A DNA stretch of 64,000 nucleotides from Fratercula arctica (GCA_947846985.1 CANTUZ010000006.1:45429707-45493706); one strand, 5' to 3'. Shown: positions 1 through 13,700, counted from the first letter of the stretch. Numbers and translations are program-made. Notes: a model not told the origin generated them from the sequence alone.

Positions 1-380
1 TTCTCAAGCATCTATGTTTCTATTTTTATTTAAATTTTATTTTCCACGCTTTTTTTTTTGGACATTATTGATTTTGTTTCATACCATAATCTTCCATTTC
101 TGCATCATTTCTGGCCGATGTGATGCAAGACATTTGATGCATCTAGCTTGCAAGTGCTTATCGGCACCTGCATTGGAAATGAAAGTCCAAACTGGTTTCT
201 GTGGCAGGAGTAGCATTTTTATTAGTTTATTTAATCTGCCAAAGAAGTAGGTGTCATTATGCCACACTTATTCCCTGAGTGCATTTCAATGGAGGTGAGG
301 TACAGCAAGAGGTCTAAGGGGATCAATAACTGCACACCCACAGACTTGCATCTCTAGATCGTTGTTTGAAAGCTGGCTTT

Positions 381-417
381 TGACCAAACCCATGACAGTT
401 TGACAGCTGTTTGGTCA
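381..417. repeat. Inverted repeat, 9-bp arms
   Basis: TGACCAAAC at 381-389 is perfectly complementary to GTTTGGTCA at 409-417, with 19 bases between. The spacer contains TGACAG twice in direct orientation (393-398 and 401-406), the core bound by MEIS/PREP/TGIF homeodomain proteins. It could be a regulatory cluster or a chance structure. Confidence 0.5.
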
Positions 418-1575
418 TTTATACCAACTGAATTGGTGGCCTCCATCCAGTTGCTAGTGCAAGTAGGCAACTGCATCCAAATATTCAGATTAAATTAGTA
501 CCTTTATCTGGAAATCTCAGCAGGGCTATCAGGTTTGAATGTCATGGAGATTCGTCTCAGGAACCATGCTTGTGCCCTGTTAGAGCTCACTCAGGTCTTG
601 GTGGGCTTCATGGATAACTTTTCCAAGGATTTCTAAGATGTGGGCTGCACGTGTTCCAAAAATCTTTCCATCTGTCTTTTACAGAGAAAGGCATGATAGC
701 GATCACAGCCCTCACACTGGGCCAGGGACCAAACCATCAACTTCTTGCTGTACAACTCATTTGGCTTTTTTGAGCCTTAATCCCGTAGCTCTAAAATTCG
801 GATGAGATAGTAGCACTGAGGATAACGTCAGTATCCCACTGCACTGATAGTGTATACGGTGTTTCTCATTTTAGTACCCTTTGCACCTCGAAAATCCCCC
901 CCTGATTTCACAGGATGGTGTATTGCATAGGAGACCATTTCACCTGACAGCATCACCGGGCATGCCTCAAAAGCAGTGACCCCACAAATGTCCCTGTTGG
1001 CTCCCTCTCTTAATTCTCAAACTACAACATTATTTTCCCTACCATGTGCAAGAATCCGCACCAAATTCTATTTAATTAAACATTTATAGCATTCTAATTT
1101 AACGCTGCTGTTGTAGCAACGCTCTTGGCAATGATCCAGTTCCCTCGTTGGAATAAACTGCGCAGCCTGCGGCTTCGTAGTTTATTCACTTGGGGACGGT
1201 GTTACTGCCTCATAAAACAGTGCGATAGTACTATTATCACTTAATTATACAGCAAGCTTTCTCAGACTTCGGTGTCTGCCTTCCTACATCAGCCACAGCA
1301 TTATTTCTCCGAACCCCAGAATACGCAGGAAATATAAATTGGTCTGTTCAACCACGCGTAAATATATCTCAGAAAGCTGTTTTGTCATTACTTGGAGAAT
1401 TATCGATATATTATAGTCAAATGTGATAAATTACTACTTTACAACAAATCAAGAAATATATTCCTAATAGAATTAATTCTAACAGGTAATTCTGAGTCAT
1501 CACCTGCAATTCCTTATATAAAAAGTCCCGGCAACAGAAATGGGCTACTTATCTGGGTAATGAGTATTCACTGAG

Positions 1576-1594
1576 AAAAAAAAAAAGGGGGGGG
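1576..1594 (+). repeat. Purine run A11G8
   Basis: Eleven A (1576-1586) are followed directly by eight G (1587-1594). It is a simple-sequence tract with no sign of being a retrotransposon tail. Confidence 0.85.
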
Positions 1595-4155
1595 ATAGAA
1601 AGAAATGCTGAGATTTAAACTGCATAATCGTTATCACTAATTGTTGCTATCTGCGATAGGTATTTTTTGGAGGTAACTTCAATAATAAAAATATCTAAAT
1701 GTCACACACAGCCACAATTTATTCCAGGAGATCAAGGTTCCTCGTATTTTTTCTATTTGATGACTAACAGACTTTTTTCTGTGTTGAGGCAGTTGTTAAA
1801 GTGAGGAAATATTGCTAAAAAAAGAAGCAAATAGAAAAGCTAAATCATAATAATATTAACATTTCCTAAATGCTGGTTATTTTAGATAAATTTAAGCCAC
1901 TATTTCATATAAATTAAGTAAGTGTAAAGCATAGGATTACTTATTTTATACCTTATTTCTATAGTAGTTGCAATTTATTAAATATAATCACTTAGGCTTT
2001 TTTTTTTTTTAATCTTTATGCTGATTTAATTAATCCCCAGAATGAAATTTGAGTTAGGTTTATGTTAAAACGAAAGGCTATTTTCAAAGCCTATTAAAAT
2101 GTAAGGATATTAGGTAATTCATATCTGTCTCCAGATTGACAAAATTGTGAGAGATACTGAATGCTTAATTTCCCTTGAAGCAGGTTTGGAAATGAGAACG
2201 TTTGACTTATGTGGCTAAACAAAGATTCGCACACTTACGTTTAAAACTTTTAGATTAAGTGACTTGTGCAACTGTCTCGGTTTAGTGAGCTCATTCAACC
2301 CATCAGTTCTTTCAGGTCACTCCTTTTTTACTCACTGTTCACCGTTTAAATCAATCAGGTGGTAGTCATCTCCCATCTCCCAATGTGGCATGACCAGCTC
2401 AAAGGCTCTCCTCCTCAGAAAAGTTCTTCCTAGAAGCAGTATATACAGGGTGACATTGGAACAGATCTTCAGTGAAAAGCCTTGTTCTTTTTGAAGGTTT
2501 ACTAAACTTCGGCATCTCAAATATGAAAGACCACAAGTAGGTGAGAAACGGAAACCTTGTGCTGATTCTGTAATTTAAGGTTTTGCAATTCTTCCTGTTG
2601 ATATTAATATGTTTATATTAAAATAAATATCTAATTGTAAAATTGTGGTTTATATTCTATCATTGCTCATGTGAAAAGGAGCAAGACTGAACTTCGTTGT
2701 CTTTCCTAAATTGTTATATGCCTATACTTTATAGGCTTTTATTTTATAACTATTTATTCAAACCCCAAAAACATAAAATAAATTTTCATTAGTTATGCAG
2801 AAGGAGAGAACAAAATTTTATACACTCCGTATATCTGAAATGACTTTAGGTTATGGCTAGTATCTTTTATAATTATTAAAATGGTAAATGGAAGTGATTT
2901 AAGCATAGCACGCCATCAGAATTTCTACAGTATAACACTAAGTTCTCAATAATAGTGAGTTCATAAATACCTTTAAAAAGTTTTAATGATTTTACTTAGT
3001 TGTTTTCTCAGACAATAGAGCACATGGGAGCAAATATCCATTTTGTATTTCATTTTAAATGGCACTTATAAGAGACCTGCATAAGTGACAGTGAGGCAAA
3101 ATGGGACATCTACTCCAGATATGACTGTTGCCTGGCAAAGAAATATTTATTTGAGCATATGGCCCTTTACTTTTTACACATTGTAAAGTGTCTTACACAT
3201 GGTAAATTGTTTATTTGTATAAGCCACACAAAAAAACATGACAAAAACTTTACCTTTTTAAATCTTACAATTATGAATGACACTGAGTTAAAAGTCATCT
3301 TGAAGAAAACATAAAACAAAAAGTATTTTTCACATTTTTGTTGACCCAGAGTACATAGAAAGCTCTTGGTGCAACTTAACACTATTTTTTTTTTCTCTCC
3401 ACTGCTTACCAAATAATTGCATTATTTATATTATATTAAATTCTCTAATGATATGCACACCAGTTAAAAGTAATGTCTACAACATAAAATAATGCTGTTT
3501 ATGTGCCATTAGGTGTCTACTTAGCATTTAAATACTTTTTTCAATTGGATTTTTTTTTAAGTAAGCACTGATTTATTTTGAACATTAGAAATGCATGTCT
3601 TTTCTTGGCTGGCAGGAGAGAGATTAAGTGCTGGTGTCACACCAAAGACAATGAAAATGAAGTTCCCTTGCCCCTACTGATAGGAAAGGGGTGTGAAGAT
3701 GGCGTGATTTGTATCTCCCTGAGTAGAAATTCACTCCTGAGATAGCATAAGAACTGGGCTTCTGTAAACTTTGAACAATTAGTACCCTATAAACCATGAT
3801 CTTTCTCTTCCATCAATTTCTGTCATTCAGATTCCAGTTTTCTTATTCACACACAGTTGAGAAATAAAGAGAAAATACTGGGACTCTCCACCGGATTCTG
3901 TGACTTATCCAGCAATAACTGCAAAGCCGAGCCCCGATCTGCTCCCATCACAGTCGATGGCAGAATCCCCGTCCCCGCACCAGAGCTGGATGGATGCTGC
4001 CAGGTTCCTGACGGCTGCAGTTCCAACCCCTGAAAAAATCATTGAAATGAAATCCCCAAAGTAAATCCATAGTTATGGATGTCTCCTTTCCTAATTTGTT
4101 TTACTTCTGCTTATCTTTGTATGGCCATGCAATATAGCCATGTTTTTTATATACA

Positions 4156-4886
4156 TCATAGAATCATAGAACGGTTGGAGTTGGAAGGGACATTAAAGAC
4201 CATCCAGTTCCACCCCCCTGCCCTGGGCAGGGACACCTCCCACCAGCCCAGGTTGCTCCAAGCCCCATCCAGCCTGGCCTTGAACCCCTCCAGGGATGGG
4301 GCAGCCACAGCTTCTCTGGGCAACCTGGGCCTGGGGCTCACCACCCTCACAGTCATGAATTTCTTCCTAATGTCTAACCTAAACCTCCCCTCATTCAGTT
4401 TAAAACCGTTCCCCCTCCTCCTATGGCTCCACTCCCTGATCCAGAGTTCCTCCCCAGCTTTCCTGTAGCCCCTTTAGGGACTGGAAGGGGTTCTAAGGTC
4501 TCCCTGGAGCCTTCCCTTCTCCAGGCTGAACACCCCCAACTCTCTCAGCCTGTCCTCACAGCAGAGGGGCTCCAGCCCTTGGAGCATCATGTCCCTCCTC
4601 TGGACCTGCTCCAACAGGTCCATGTCCTTCTGATGTTGGGGTCCCCAGAGCTGGAGGCAGCACTGCAGGGGTGTCTCACCAGAGCAGAGCAGAGGGGCAG
4701 GATCCCCCCCCTTGCCCTGCTGGCCACGCTGCTGGGGACGCAACCCAGGATGCAGTTGGCTTTCTGGACTGCGAGCACACATTGCTGGCTCATGTTGAGC
4801 TTCTCAGACACGAACACCCCCAAGTCCTCCTCAGTGCTGGTCTCCATCCATTCTCCACCCAACCTGTATTTGTGGTTGGGATGGCC
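4156..4886 (-). mobile_element. CR1 LINE fragment, 5'-truncated, with ORF2 C-terminal remnant
   Basis: A non-LTR retrotransposon fragment lies on the minus strand. Its 3' end at 4156-4171 has two copies of the CR1 terminal octamer (TCATAGAA TCATAGAA on the plus strand). Translating the minus strand gives the C-terminal part of the CR1 ORF2 polyprotein, downstream of the reverse-transcriptase core: EEDLGVFVSEKLNMSQQC in the frame through 4862-4680, then KDMDLLEQVQRR and EDRLRELGVFSLEKGRLQGD in a second frame through 4760-4474, then RLPREAVAAPSLEGFKARLD near 4330-4260. The change of frame falls near 4660-4680 and looks like a single-base loss. A stop at 4474 breaks the second frame. The copy is therefore a dead remnant: no endonuclease, no reverse-transcriptase core and a broken frame. 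The 5' boundary near 4886 is set by loss of similarity to remembered CR1 sequence and could be off by tens of bases. Subfamily not assigned. Confidence 0.93.
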
Positions 4887-4890
4887 CTGA

Positions 4891-4910
4891 TGGTAGTAGT
4901 TGGTAGTAGC
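4891..4910 (+). repeat. Tandem 10-bp duplication at the CR1 5' junction
   Basis: TGGTAGTAGT is followed by TGGTAGTAGC, two 10-base units differing at the last base. They lie only a few bases beyond the 5' truncation point of the CR1 copy. This may be filler DNA or slippage made when the element inserted. Confidence 0.7.
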
Positions 4911-7900
4911 AAGTGGCTATTTTGTGTAGAATGAAATATTTATGACCCCTGCTGCATGATGCAGGGTAGAGGAGTACAGGCGGCTGTGCCGACAGGGACA
5001 GCAAAAGAAGAGACTATAAAATGCTTCCCATACAGTAAATTCTGGCATAGAGAAGAGCTCCAGGCCACTAAGGAAGGAGCGCAGTGCACAGCATGTCACA
5101 CCAGCAGCACTGCGATACACCAAAGTCTCTCAGCCCTGGTCTGTTAAGTAGGGAAAAGATCCAGCCTCATCTGTGCCCTGCTATGAAATCTAGGGCAAGA
5201 GGCTTTGAAGGTAACTGCTGATACTGTCGCCAGCTGCTTTTTCACAACAGAAAATGTAAAAATAAAAATAAAAATGCTGAACTACAAACTTCAGTAAAGG
5301 AGTAAAGTTCAGCTGCTGCATATTCATAGCCCATCTCTGAGTAAGCCTTCCTCCATTGACACATACCCTTCCTGCATACCAAGTGCTAATGCATATTTAG
5401 ATATTCATAAAGCGTACCCAATATTTCAGCATTCACTGTTATTTACTATGCACAGGTATGCAGTCAAAATTCAGGTGGCATCTAATTTCCCATACTGTAA
5501 ATTCGTCTCCAGACCATATTATTATACTCGGTGCACCTGCAACATCATAAGGTATTTCACCACTGAGGATTTTATCTTCAATTATTCCTCATCCTCCGTA
5601 TTGCAGGTCTTACAGCATTAGGCAATACGCAGCCAAATTTATCTCCAGGTACATATTAGCTAAGCTTATATGCCTATAAGCATAAATAGGCAATAATAAT
5701 GTTAATTCTGGTATTAGGATATAGGCAGGAAACACAGCTAAAGGGATACAAGGAGGTTTGTGTTGGTTTGGGGTTTTGTGTTAGACCAGTAAAGAGCACT
5801 GGTTCTTTGAGTCTTCCCAAAGAACTTGGAAGGTGAGCTTCTGGGCCTCAGGCAAGCCAATGCCAATAGCACACTTGGCAGAAATTATGAAATATCTCCT
5901 AAATTAATCTTTCTATGAAAATGGCCATTTAGTTGGGAGTGAAACAGCCCACTGTTCACTACCCTGATATTTTTTTCTTTTTTTCCCTCTTTTACCCTTT
6001 CTAGCACTAAATATAGAAACATGAATGCACGAAGTACCAAATTTTTACACTTTATGTAAAGAAATCAAGTGATATAAAAATAACTGATAATGACGTAAAG
6101 TTATTCTCTTGTGCACTCCTGACAATTGAGTTCTCGTCGTACATCACTCACAGCACTAGTCTAATTTTAAAAATTCGAGCTGTAGAAATAAGAATTGTTC
6201 TATTCTTTGAATGTTAACCTGCAAGTCTGAATCCGTATCTAACAAACTACCATAAATAAATATGGCTGTTGTTCAGCAGTGGGATGCATGTGTCATGCTT
6301 CCTGGATTGAATTAATATTCTAGGCAAATTCGAAGTTGATTATTTGTTCTCAATGGAATGTCAATGGAAATGGAAAAATTTTAAGGCATTTGTTGCCACG
6401 TACAACAGGAGGATCTTGTCTTCCTTCTGTATCTGAGAATTTATTTAAAAAGAGAAATTCAGACGGTAAAAGAAGATATCCAGTGACAAAGAAGTAAACC
6501 AAACCATTTCAGATTACAGATAAGACTGTCAATGGCATTGGCGTACTGTAGAAAGGCACTTGATTCCTTTTAGAGGGACATACACATTTCTGATGAGAAA
6601 ATTCAGCAATTACTTTCAGACAAAAAGTCATAAAGGGGAAAAAGAAAATACTCAATAACAAAATATGTAGATAAACATGGAGATGGAGGAACCTAATCTC
6701 AGTAGAATCATTTCTGGAAGAATACATGCTGTTAAGGCTGAATACTCCATATACTTCTTACCACTGAAAAGAATACATTAAGATGTGTGGAAGATACATA
6801 CATACCCAGATACATTTGAACATATCTTTCTTTAAGATTGAAGTGAAAATACAGATATATTCCATTGTGCTTGCTGAAGTTTTGTGACAAATGCGACTGA
6901 AAAAAAAATAATGCTAAATTGCAGTTTTACAGTTTGAATATATAGTCTTCTCTTCTTATCCACTGATAGTCTAAATAACTCCTTGCTATTAATCCTATGC
7001 AGACAACAGTTAAGACCTTATCCTGTAAGCAGTCGTAAGATGCTTGTATTATTTATTTCACCTTTATATATCAGATTTAATCTTCAATTCCTTGAGATAA
7101 AAACCGTTCGTTTGTTATAAGCACAGGCAAACGCATTGCTGTAGAGATGCAAAGGGATGCATGCCTTCGCTTTTCATCTGTAATTGGAATACTTATTTGC
7201 CTTATGTTTTAGCTGGGAAATAATCATTCAATGCCATCTGTAAGGAATAAAATATATGCTTAATAACATGTTACTATTTAGTACTAGTTTTTAAGCTCTC
7301 ATTGCGTAGGAATTAGTTATCATTTTGGTGATGTCTTATTTCCATAGCTCGCCAGGATACTTTATTCATGAGTTAGTATCACTTTGTCAGGTAGCAAATG
7401 ACAGTATATTTTAATAATAAATGTCATAATATTTAAATCATGTTTGTAGCACCTGGATCACATAAAATATGTATTAAAAAAGTGTTACAATGCAGGCCAA
7501 CAAAATAGTCTATCTCCCCAAAACGGTGTTTAAAAGTAAACTTCACTGAAGAAAAACCATTTTGAATCTGAGGCCATTTCTAAAGTGTTCGCATTATGGT
7601 CCATTTACATAAAGACTTCAGTCACACGATTAGCTCAGACTTCATCAGAATTTTTTCCTACCTACATTTCCATAATTCAAAAATTGTCTCTGTCCAGTGT
7701 CAGGTGTTACAGCTGCTATTTTTGTTCTTTGAGCAAAGACTGTTCAAAACGAAGACAGTTGGGTGAAAGATATCTACAAAAGCAAATGGAAGCCAGACCG
7801 TTGCTATAAATGTGTACAGAAGAAAATGGAGCTCCTTTCATTTGCACCATGTAAGGACCTAGCATTTTGTATTCTGGCAAGACATCAAAAAATTTCTTTC

Positions 7901-10544
7901 CGGTGAATCATCTCCAACCTGCAAGAGAAATATCTCAGAAACGTGTGCCTTCCAAGTACTCACGTCTCACTCTCATTTAAATAGAACTTCCAATAAGAGA
8001 AAAGTTATATCTTGGGGAGTAATGCAAATTCAAAGTAAATATATCTCGGGAAATTGCTTTAGAAAAGCAAAACTAGCCAAACAGCCACTCTGTAATTTGT
8101 TGCAAGAGTTAACCTTTTATTTAGGATTATGGACTTAGACCTCCTGCCATTACTCACATGAATAACTTCTCCTTAAGTGAGTAGTACAACTGCATTTCAA
8201 GGGATTTTCGCTAAGTAAAAGCAGTTGAATTGAAACCTAACTGTAAGAAACATGTTCTTTTAAATTAAAAAGTGTTTGCGTAGAGGAAGAATGGCCAATA
8301 AATCTCAGTTAAAGTCAATTCTGTTAAAAACCGTGAATGTCTGCTATAATAAAGACTTCAGTGAAAACGAATAGTACCAAATACTTCACAGGAGGGTTCA
8401 AGTGCTAAGTATATTTCCAGATAACTAGACAATCTATATGAAGATTTGTTTGAGGCAAAATGTGTTTTTTCTATTCTTTTCAGAAGCCCTTCCCAAAATT
8501 GATGAGAGACTTGAATTCAGGCTTGTTTGCCAGGCGCCCAAGCAAATTATCCTGAGCTCGATTATGCAGATTTTCCTGGACTCCAAGCAAATATTTATTC
8601 TTGAAAAAAAAGTTGTATATTATATCAAGTTGCAGCCTCAGCTACACATTTCATAAGAGTTTGGAAATGCAAAGGGACGGGGACGATTATTTGCATGCCA
8701 TCACCTAATATTTCAATTTCCGAACTTGCCCAATTTGCTGAAGGTTTCAGGGTTAGTTTTCCCTTCAAGAAAACTTGTGTTAAAGAACTTTCACCCTATA
8801 GAATCTTTTAATTGATTTTGATAATCCTTGAGTTAGATTAGTGCGTGGTGTGTGACCTAGGATGAGGGGGCTCAGTCCTCGCTAGAAGTTTGCTTACCCT
8901 ACAGTATATCGAAAATACCCTATGGCACAAGAGTGGTCTGAAAGGGAAATACTCCTCCTCTCGGTGGGTGACGACTTTCAAAACCTGGTTTTTGTGCTGG
9001 GAAATCGGGGCGTTTCTCCTTCACAAACCCAGCAGTGCAGCCCTTGCTTCTGCAGTTTTGTTTTCTGCGGTGTCTTTCCCCTCTGCAGATGGTTGAGGTC
9101 GCAGATGGACGGGGGAGAGCCAGGCTGAGCAGGACAGCTGTTGCTTCGCATCGCTCTTGCTATGATCCTGAGTGTTTGTCATTTTTATGTCAATGCCTCT
9201 TCGGTTTGTTTGGTTCAGGGTTTTTAAACACTTTGTTCATTGGAAAAACAAGGAGGAAGGGAGGGCTGGCCAGCTGGCAAATGAGACTGAGCTCAAGAGA
9301 GAGAGAGGAAAGAATCAGGGCAATCACATCTCTACTGACTTTTAATACAGGGTTGGAGATTTTGTGGTTGTGTACTTAAGTAGTTAGCAATAAATCCAAG
9401 CAGGGTGATGTGTGTAATGCAAAATTTAAGATAGCATTTTAGAGTTATACTCCTCCTTTTCATCTTTTGAACTGTTTACCTATTCTCCAAGCACAGACTG
9501 AAGCAATCACTGAAACAATTACAGAGAACACGAAATGCATGAAATCCAGGCAATAGCCGTATTTTACGTGGGGGGGGAGGGCACATGTTTGTAGAGAGGA
9601 GTCTTTGGTGTTAGGAAGTCGTATGGCTGTAGTATGGTTTGGTTTTGAAAACAAAGAAGGGGAACGCTACATAGTTAATACCTCTACGGGGAATTTTTAA
9701 CTAAAATTCCTAAGTGCCAAAGAATAATTTAATGCCAATAGAGTGTATTGACTAAAATTACTAGATGTCTCAAAACTTGCTGAAGTTGTTGCACTTTATC
9801 TTGGTTTTTCAGTTCGCCCGACAAGACGTGGTTTGTCTGACACTGATAAGCTGGAATTGGTTCTGGGCTTGTACAAAACAAGTGAAAGTCAATGGGAAGA
9901 CTTTGGTCTGAGGTGTAGGGGTAATCAAAGTACGGCATAACACAAAATTCAAGGTCTGATTTTGAGATGCTTAGAGAGTACCTAATTAACACAAATAAAC
10001 CACATCCTTCACTTAGTAAAGAATAAGTGAAAATAACAAGCATATTTTCTTCATTATTCTTTCAAAGCTGGTTTAGAGGAGTAGCCCGTTTATTAACCAT
10101 CATGAGTAGCTGCAATATGTCTCTTGCGTATGACACTGAGATTTTCTAGTGTTCTCCCCAATCCATGTTGATAGAGAAGTTTTTATGCTGAAAATTATGC
10201 TTTTCAGGCTGGATTTCCCCTATGTTTACTCTTGTGAAAAAAAATAAAGCAATTTTACATCAGCTTACTGCCCAGGCTACCTACTTTCTGGGAGCCCGCA
10301 GAAACATGAGTCCTGATTTTTTAAAGGCAGCTTCTCATTTGCATTCACAATTAATTACAGGCACAAGTATTGAGCTAGCTGCCTGCCTGCCTGCCTTTAA
10401 CTAGCTGGCACAGTAAATACGTCACTAACCCCTGCTTTTCACCGCTTACTTTTACTAATGGCTAAAAAAAAAAGTTCACTGCAATAACAAACCCATATAT
10501 ACACATCAGAATATGTGTAATAACAGTTTTGGGGGGTTTTTTTG
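4911..10544. other. Non-coding sequence, A/T-rich with a few simple repeats
   Basis: No recognised gene. Contents seen are an (AAAAT)3 tract near 5258-5274, a short GA run near 9296-9307, a G8 run at 9570-9577, an inverted octamer ATTTGCAT at 8689-8696 and another at 10337-10344, and a (GCCT)4 tract at 10381-10396. The 11-mer ATGCAAAGGGA occurs twice, at 7147-7157 and 8667-8677, each in a patch (7080-7210 and 8640-8760) whose texture resembles conserved non-coding sequence. The frame of 72 codons at 8438-8656 follows a pyrimidine tract and CAG at 8481-8483 but has no recognisable protein features. Three overlapping frames at 8890-9379 sit in a locally G/C-richer patch and are also unrecognised. 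Confidence 0.55.
10381..10396 (+). repeat. (GCCT)4 microsatellite
   Basis: Four perfect GCCT units follow an AGCTAGCT string. Short and probably polymorphic at most. Confidence 0.85.
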
Positions 10545-10750
10545 GTGATCAGTGCCACTGATCTCAATGGGACTGGCTGCTAAAGGGAGTGCTAATACTG
10601 GTAGGGGAGTAAGATTCAAGAAGGCAACCCTGTGTGAATAATAACCTAAGCACCCATTTAACTTTAAGCACTTCTTTATGGTCCTAGAAGTTAATAGCTT
10701 TACACATTTGGTCAAAGTTAAGCATATGCTTAATGCCTCCCTGCATTAGA
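10545..10750 (+). repeat. Ancient amniote interspersed repeat, decayed
   Basis: The segment has CTCAATGGGACTGGCTGCTA near 10563-10582, and AAAGTTAAGCATATGCTTAA near 10715-10734. Both strings resemble parts of an old repeat that I remember from turtle, crocodile and bird genomes (a TTCAATGGGACTAC block followed by an AAGTTAAGCATGTGCTTAAG block). The middle third is poorly alignable by eye, so this may be two copies or one with an insertion. The family name is not asserted. Confidence 0.45.
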
Positions 10751-13700
10751 AATTAGGTCTTTGAACTCCAGTTCTGCTTACACCATCTATTATTTTGTTG
10801 GTAGACTCATTTTAGGAAGGTAGAAAAATAGCAATCATTCAAAATTATATCTTTTTGCAATTAAATGTTACCCACACAGTATATTCAGCACATCAGCAAT
10901 TAACATTTTTCTTCTTAATGTATATTTGAGTGTATAACAGCCATTTCAATGGAAATAACAATACAATTGTTTCAATTAGATTTTAGAGTTAACTCTTACA
11001 GTTGAGGTGAAAAAACAACAGTTCTTACTACAGAATTTAGTTTTCTATTAGTTATATCAATGTTTATTTTTCGGGCTTAGTTTTGGCTTTGTGTAACCTA
11101 ACAACTCACCATAATTTCGTGATTTGGCTTAGTTGCTGAGTCCTATGTAGCGTGTGTGTGGTAACAGATCTTATGCTTGTATAAACCAGAACTTATTAGA
11201 AGAACTGTGGAAAAGCACTGTTTTACCTTGTATACAGGTTTCTTTATCACTTGAACACTCTCACCTGCATTATACTGACTGGGAATTAAGGAGATCAATG
11301 CCATTTTCAATACTAAATGGCCATTCCATTTGCTCACAGTCTTATTCAGAGCCAGTTATCCCAGTCTTCAATACACACATCATTCTAAAAATTTTCTTCT
11401 CTATATATGCAGGAAGATTTTCAGAGCCCAAATCCCACCATAAAGCCTGGTTTGGACTCACCAGATAAACCAGAAAAATCACGTGTTGTGAGACAGGAGA
11501 GATTTCTCACTCTGTGAACACAGAAAACACAAGATATCTGAAATTGTACAGGGGCAGCTGCATTAGAAGGCTTCAGTGCATCCAAAATTTCTCTTGGGGT
11601 CTTCTATACACCTATTTTCTGGTAGCTGTAGGTGTGCTGATGAGTTAGGACTGGTGTTTGGTGGCAGAATCCTGTTCAGAGATCTGACATTAATACATCT
11701 CTACAGCACAGCCAGCACAGGGAAAATGGCATGCAGAAGCTATCTGTTGTCATAGGCAATAAGATACGGATGATTCATCCTCATTAATTTCAGTTAATTA
11801 AAGCAAAGTAAGCAAATAAGCCTCGTAACCCTCCTGTTGGTTTCAATGGGAATTAGATCAGGCACAGAATACTTCAGCATTAGCAACAGTCTTAAGACTC
11901 TGTGAAAGGTAATTATGGAAGTGGAAGATCCTCTTCATAATACAGAGTGCTGTAACATGGAGGCATCACTGAGATCCGTTTCTGCTTTAAAACCTGGTAA
12001 ATCAGAATTATGTCCACAAAATTCAGAATTTGTCTCCACAAGAGTCTTGAAAGTCAAACCTAGATATTAGCAGGAAGTCAGACTTCAGTTATCCTTAACT
12101 ACAACTTTTCCAAGTTTCTTTGCTTTTTCTGTCCCTGTAATAACACTTGTGTTATCTCATATTAATATTAGATATGTATTGTTATTCTAATAACTAATTA
12201 TAGGACTCATAATGCTAATGATGGCAATTTAGTTTGTAATCCCATCTGTTCACTTTACCAGAGCTGTTTAGTTTCTTTCCTGCTTTCAAAATACTGTTGA
12301 TTTGTAATTAATCATACATTTTGACTTTTTTAATGAGAGCTTTGCAGGTTTTTTTTTGAAAATAAAATATCAGAAGGAATAAACATGAACTGGCACGGCA
12401 CTGCAAAGAGAAAATATTTCTATGTTTTCAGTGACCAAACAATTAAAAAAAATGTGCCTACAAATGACCGATGGAACAGCTGAGTAACTTCTGTCATAAA
12501 GAATAAGTTGATCCTTTGCTGTTATAAAGTATTCCTGGAGAATCCTGAACAAATGTTTCTGCTCTATATGCACTCAATCCTAAAGCAGCCTTTGCATATG
12601 GTGCGTGTTGCATTTTCATTTCAGCAAAATTGGAAGTCGTACTTTTTCACACTGCCTGATGACTTGGCCTGTTCCATTGGAGAATGGATCTGTTGAAACA
12701 CTGCACAGAGAAGTTATCTAGGAAAGGCAAACTATAGCTTATTGAAGATCCTAAAGTGCTGGAATGTGCTTATATAAATGCTCATATTTTCTTTTCTATA
12801 TTTTTTATGTTGTTCTCCATAATCCTGTACTCTATGACTTTCATTCATGATAGATCAGGAAGCATTTTGCTCGTGTGAATTTCTTTCTTAGTTTACGGGG
12901 CAGCTAGGCATAAGTATGAGACTCAGAAGACAATATTGATATAAAAATGATTGTGCTCATTTTAAAAGACAATCAGACCCTCACAGTCTCACACTCTTTT
13001 TGCTTCCTATTCATTGGCTATATATTGAGGTAGAGAATAACAGAATGAAGCACTTTTCAGGAAACCGAAGGTGCACAAAAGTACACACGGAGAAGGAAAG
13101 CTGAAGAGCTTCCTCAGGTCCCATCTGAGTGAACTGAAGGTTTTGCTCATTTCAGTATCAATTTGGAACCACAGTCCCAGACCCTCCTGAAGAAAATTTG
13201 GCTTTTGTTTCAGCATTATGTGATGCTCATGTATAAACACTCACCTCTGCCCTTAGTCTTCAAATAAACTTTTGAATAACTGTAATCTTCATTTGTATGA
13301 TATTACCCTGAACACGAGAATCGTTCTAACAGTTAAATGTCATATTTTCACATACATAACTAGTCCAGCCAAGAAAAAATATTGTTTCACTATATTGATA
13401 TTTCTTGCTTCTTGAGGTAATATAAAGTATACTTTCTTGGGAATGGAGGAAGAAAAAAGGGAAGCTAAATGAGGATAAATTGAAATCTTGGTAGATGTTA
13501 TTCATGACACACCTCCATAGGAGTCTGATTTCCAGCCCTTATGACTAGCAGTCTCATTTGAACTTAAAGGTTAATACAGTCTGTTAATTTCTTTAAAACT
13601 TTACTGCTTTCACCAGGGATCTTTAAAATCAAAAATATCTATTTTGGTGTTAAATTTCTTGGACTTAATTTGAGTATCCAGAAGGCAAAGGTGGCTAAAA

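Larger units (their letters stand above)
1..4155. other. A/T-rich non-coding sequence
   Basis: No gene is recognised here. All open frames are short (81 codons or fewer), lack family motifs and are scattered over both strands, as expected of stop-rich A/T sequence. The stretch holds an inverted repeat at 381-417 and an A11G8 purine run at 1576-1594. The section from about 1600 to 3600 is especially A/T-rich with many short homopolymers. At about 3870-4010 the base composition becomes more G/C-rich, without an open frame or splice pattern that would argue for an exon. Confidence 0.6.

Noticed and set aside
4079..4890. Plus-strand frames of 129 and 155 codons
   Set aside because: They are antisense to the CR1 copy; the true reading is on minus.
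8438..8656. Frame of 72 codons after a pyrimidine tract and CAG
   Set aside because: Low-complexity hydrophobic product, no family features and no downstream donor that fits.
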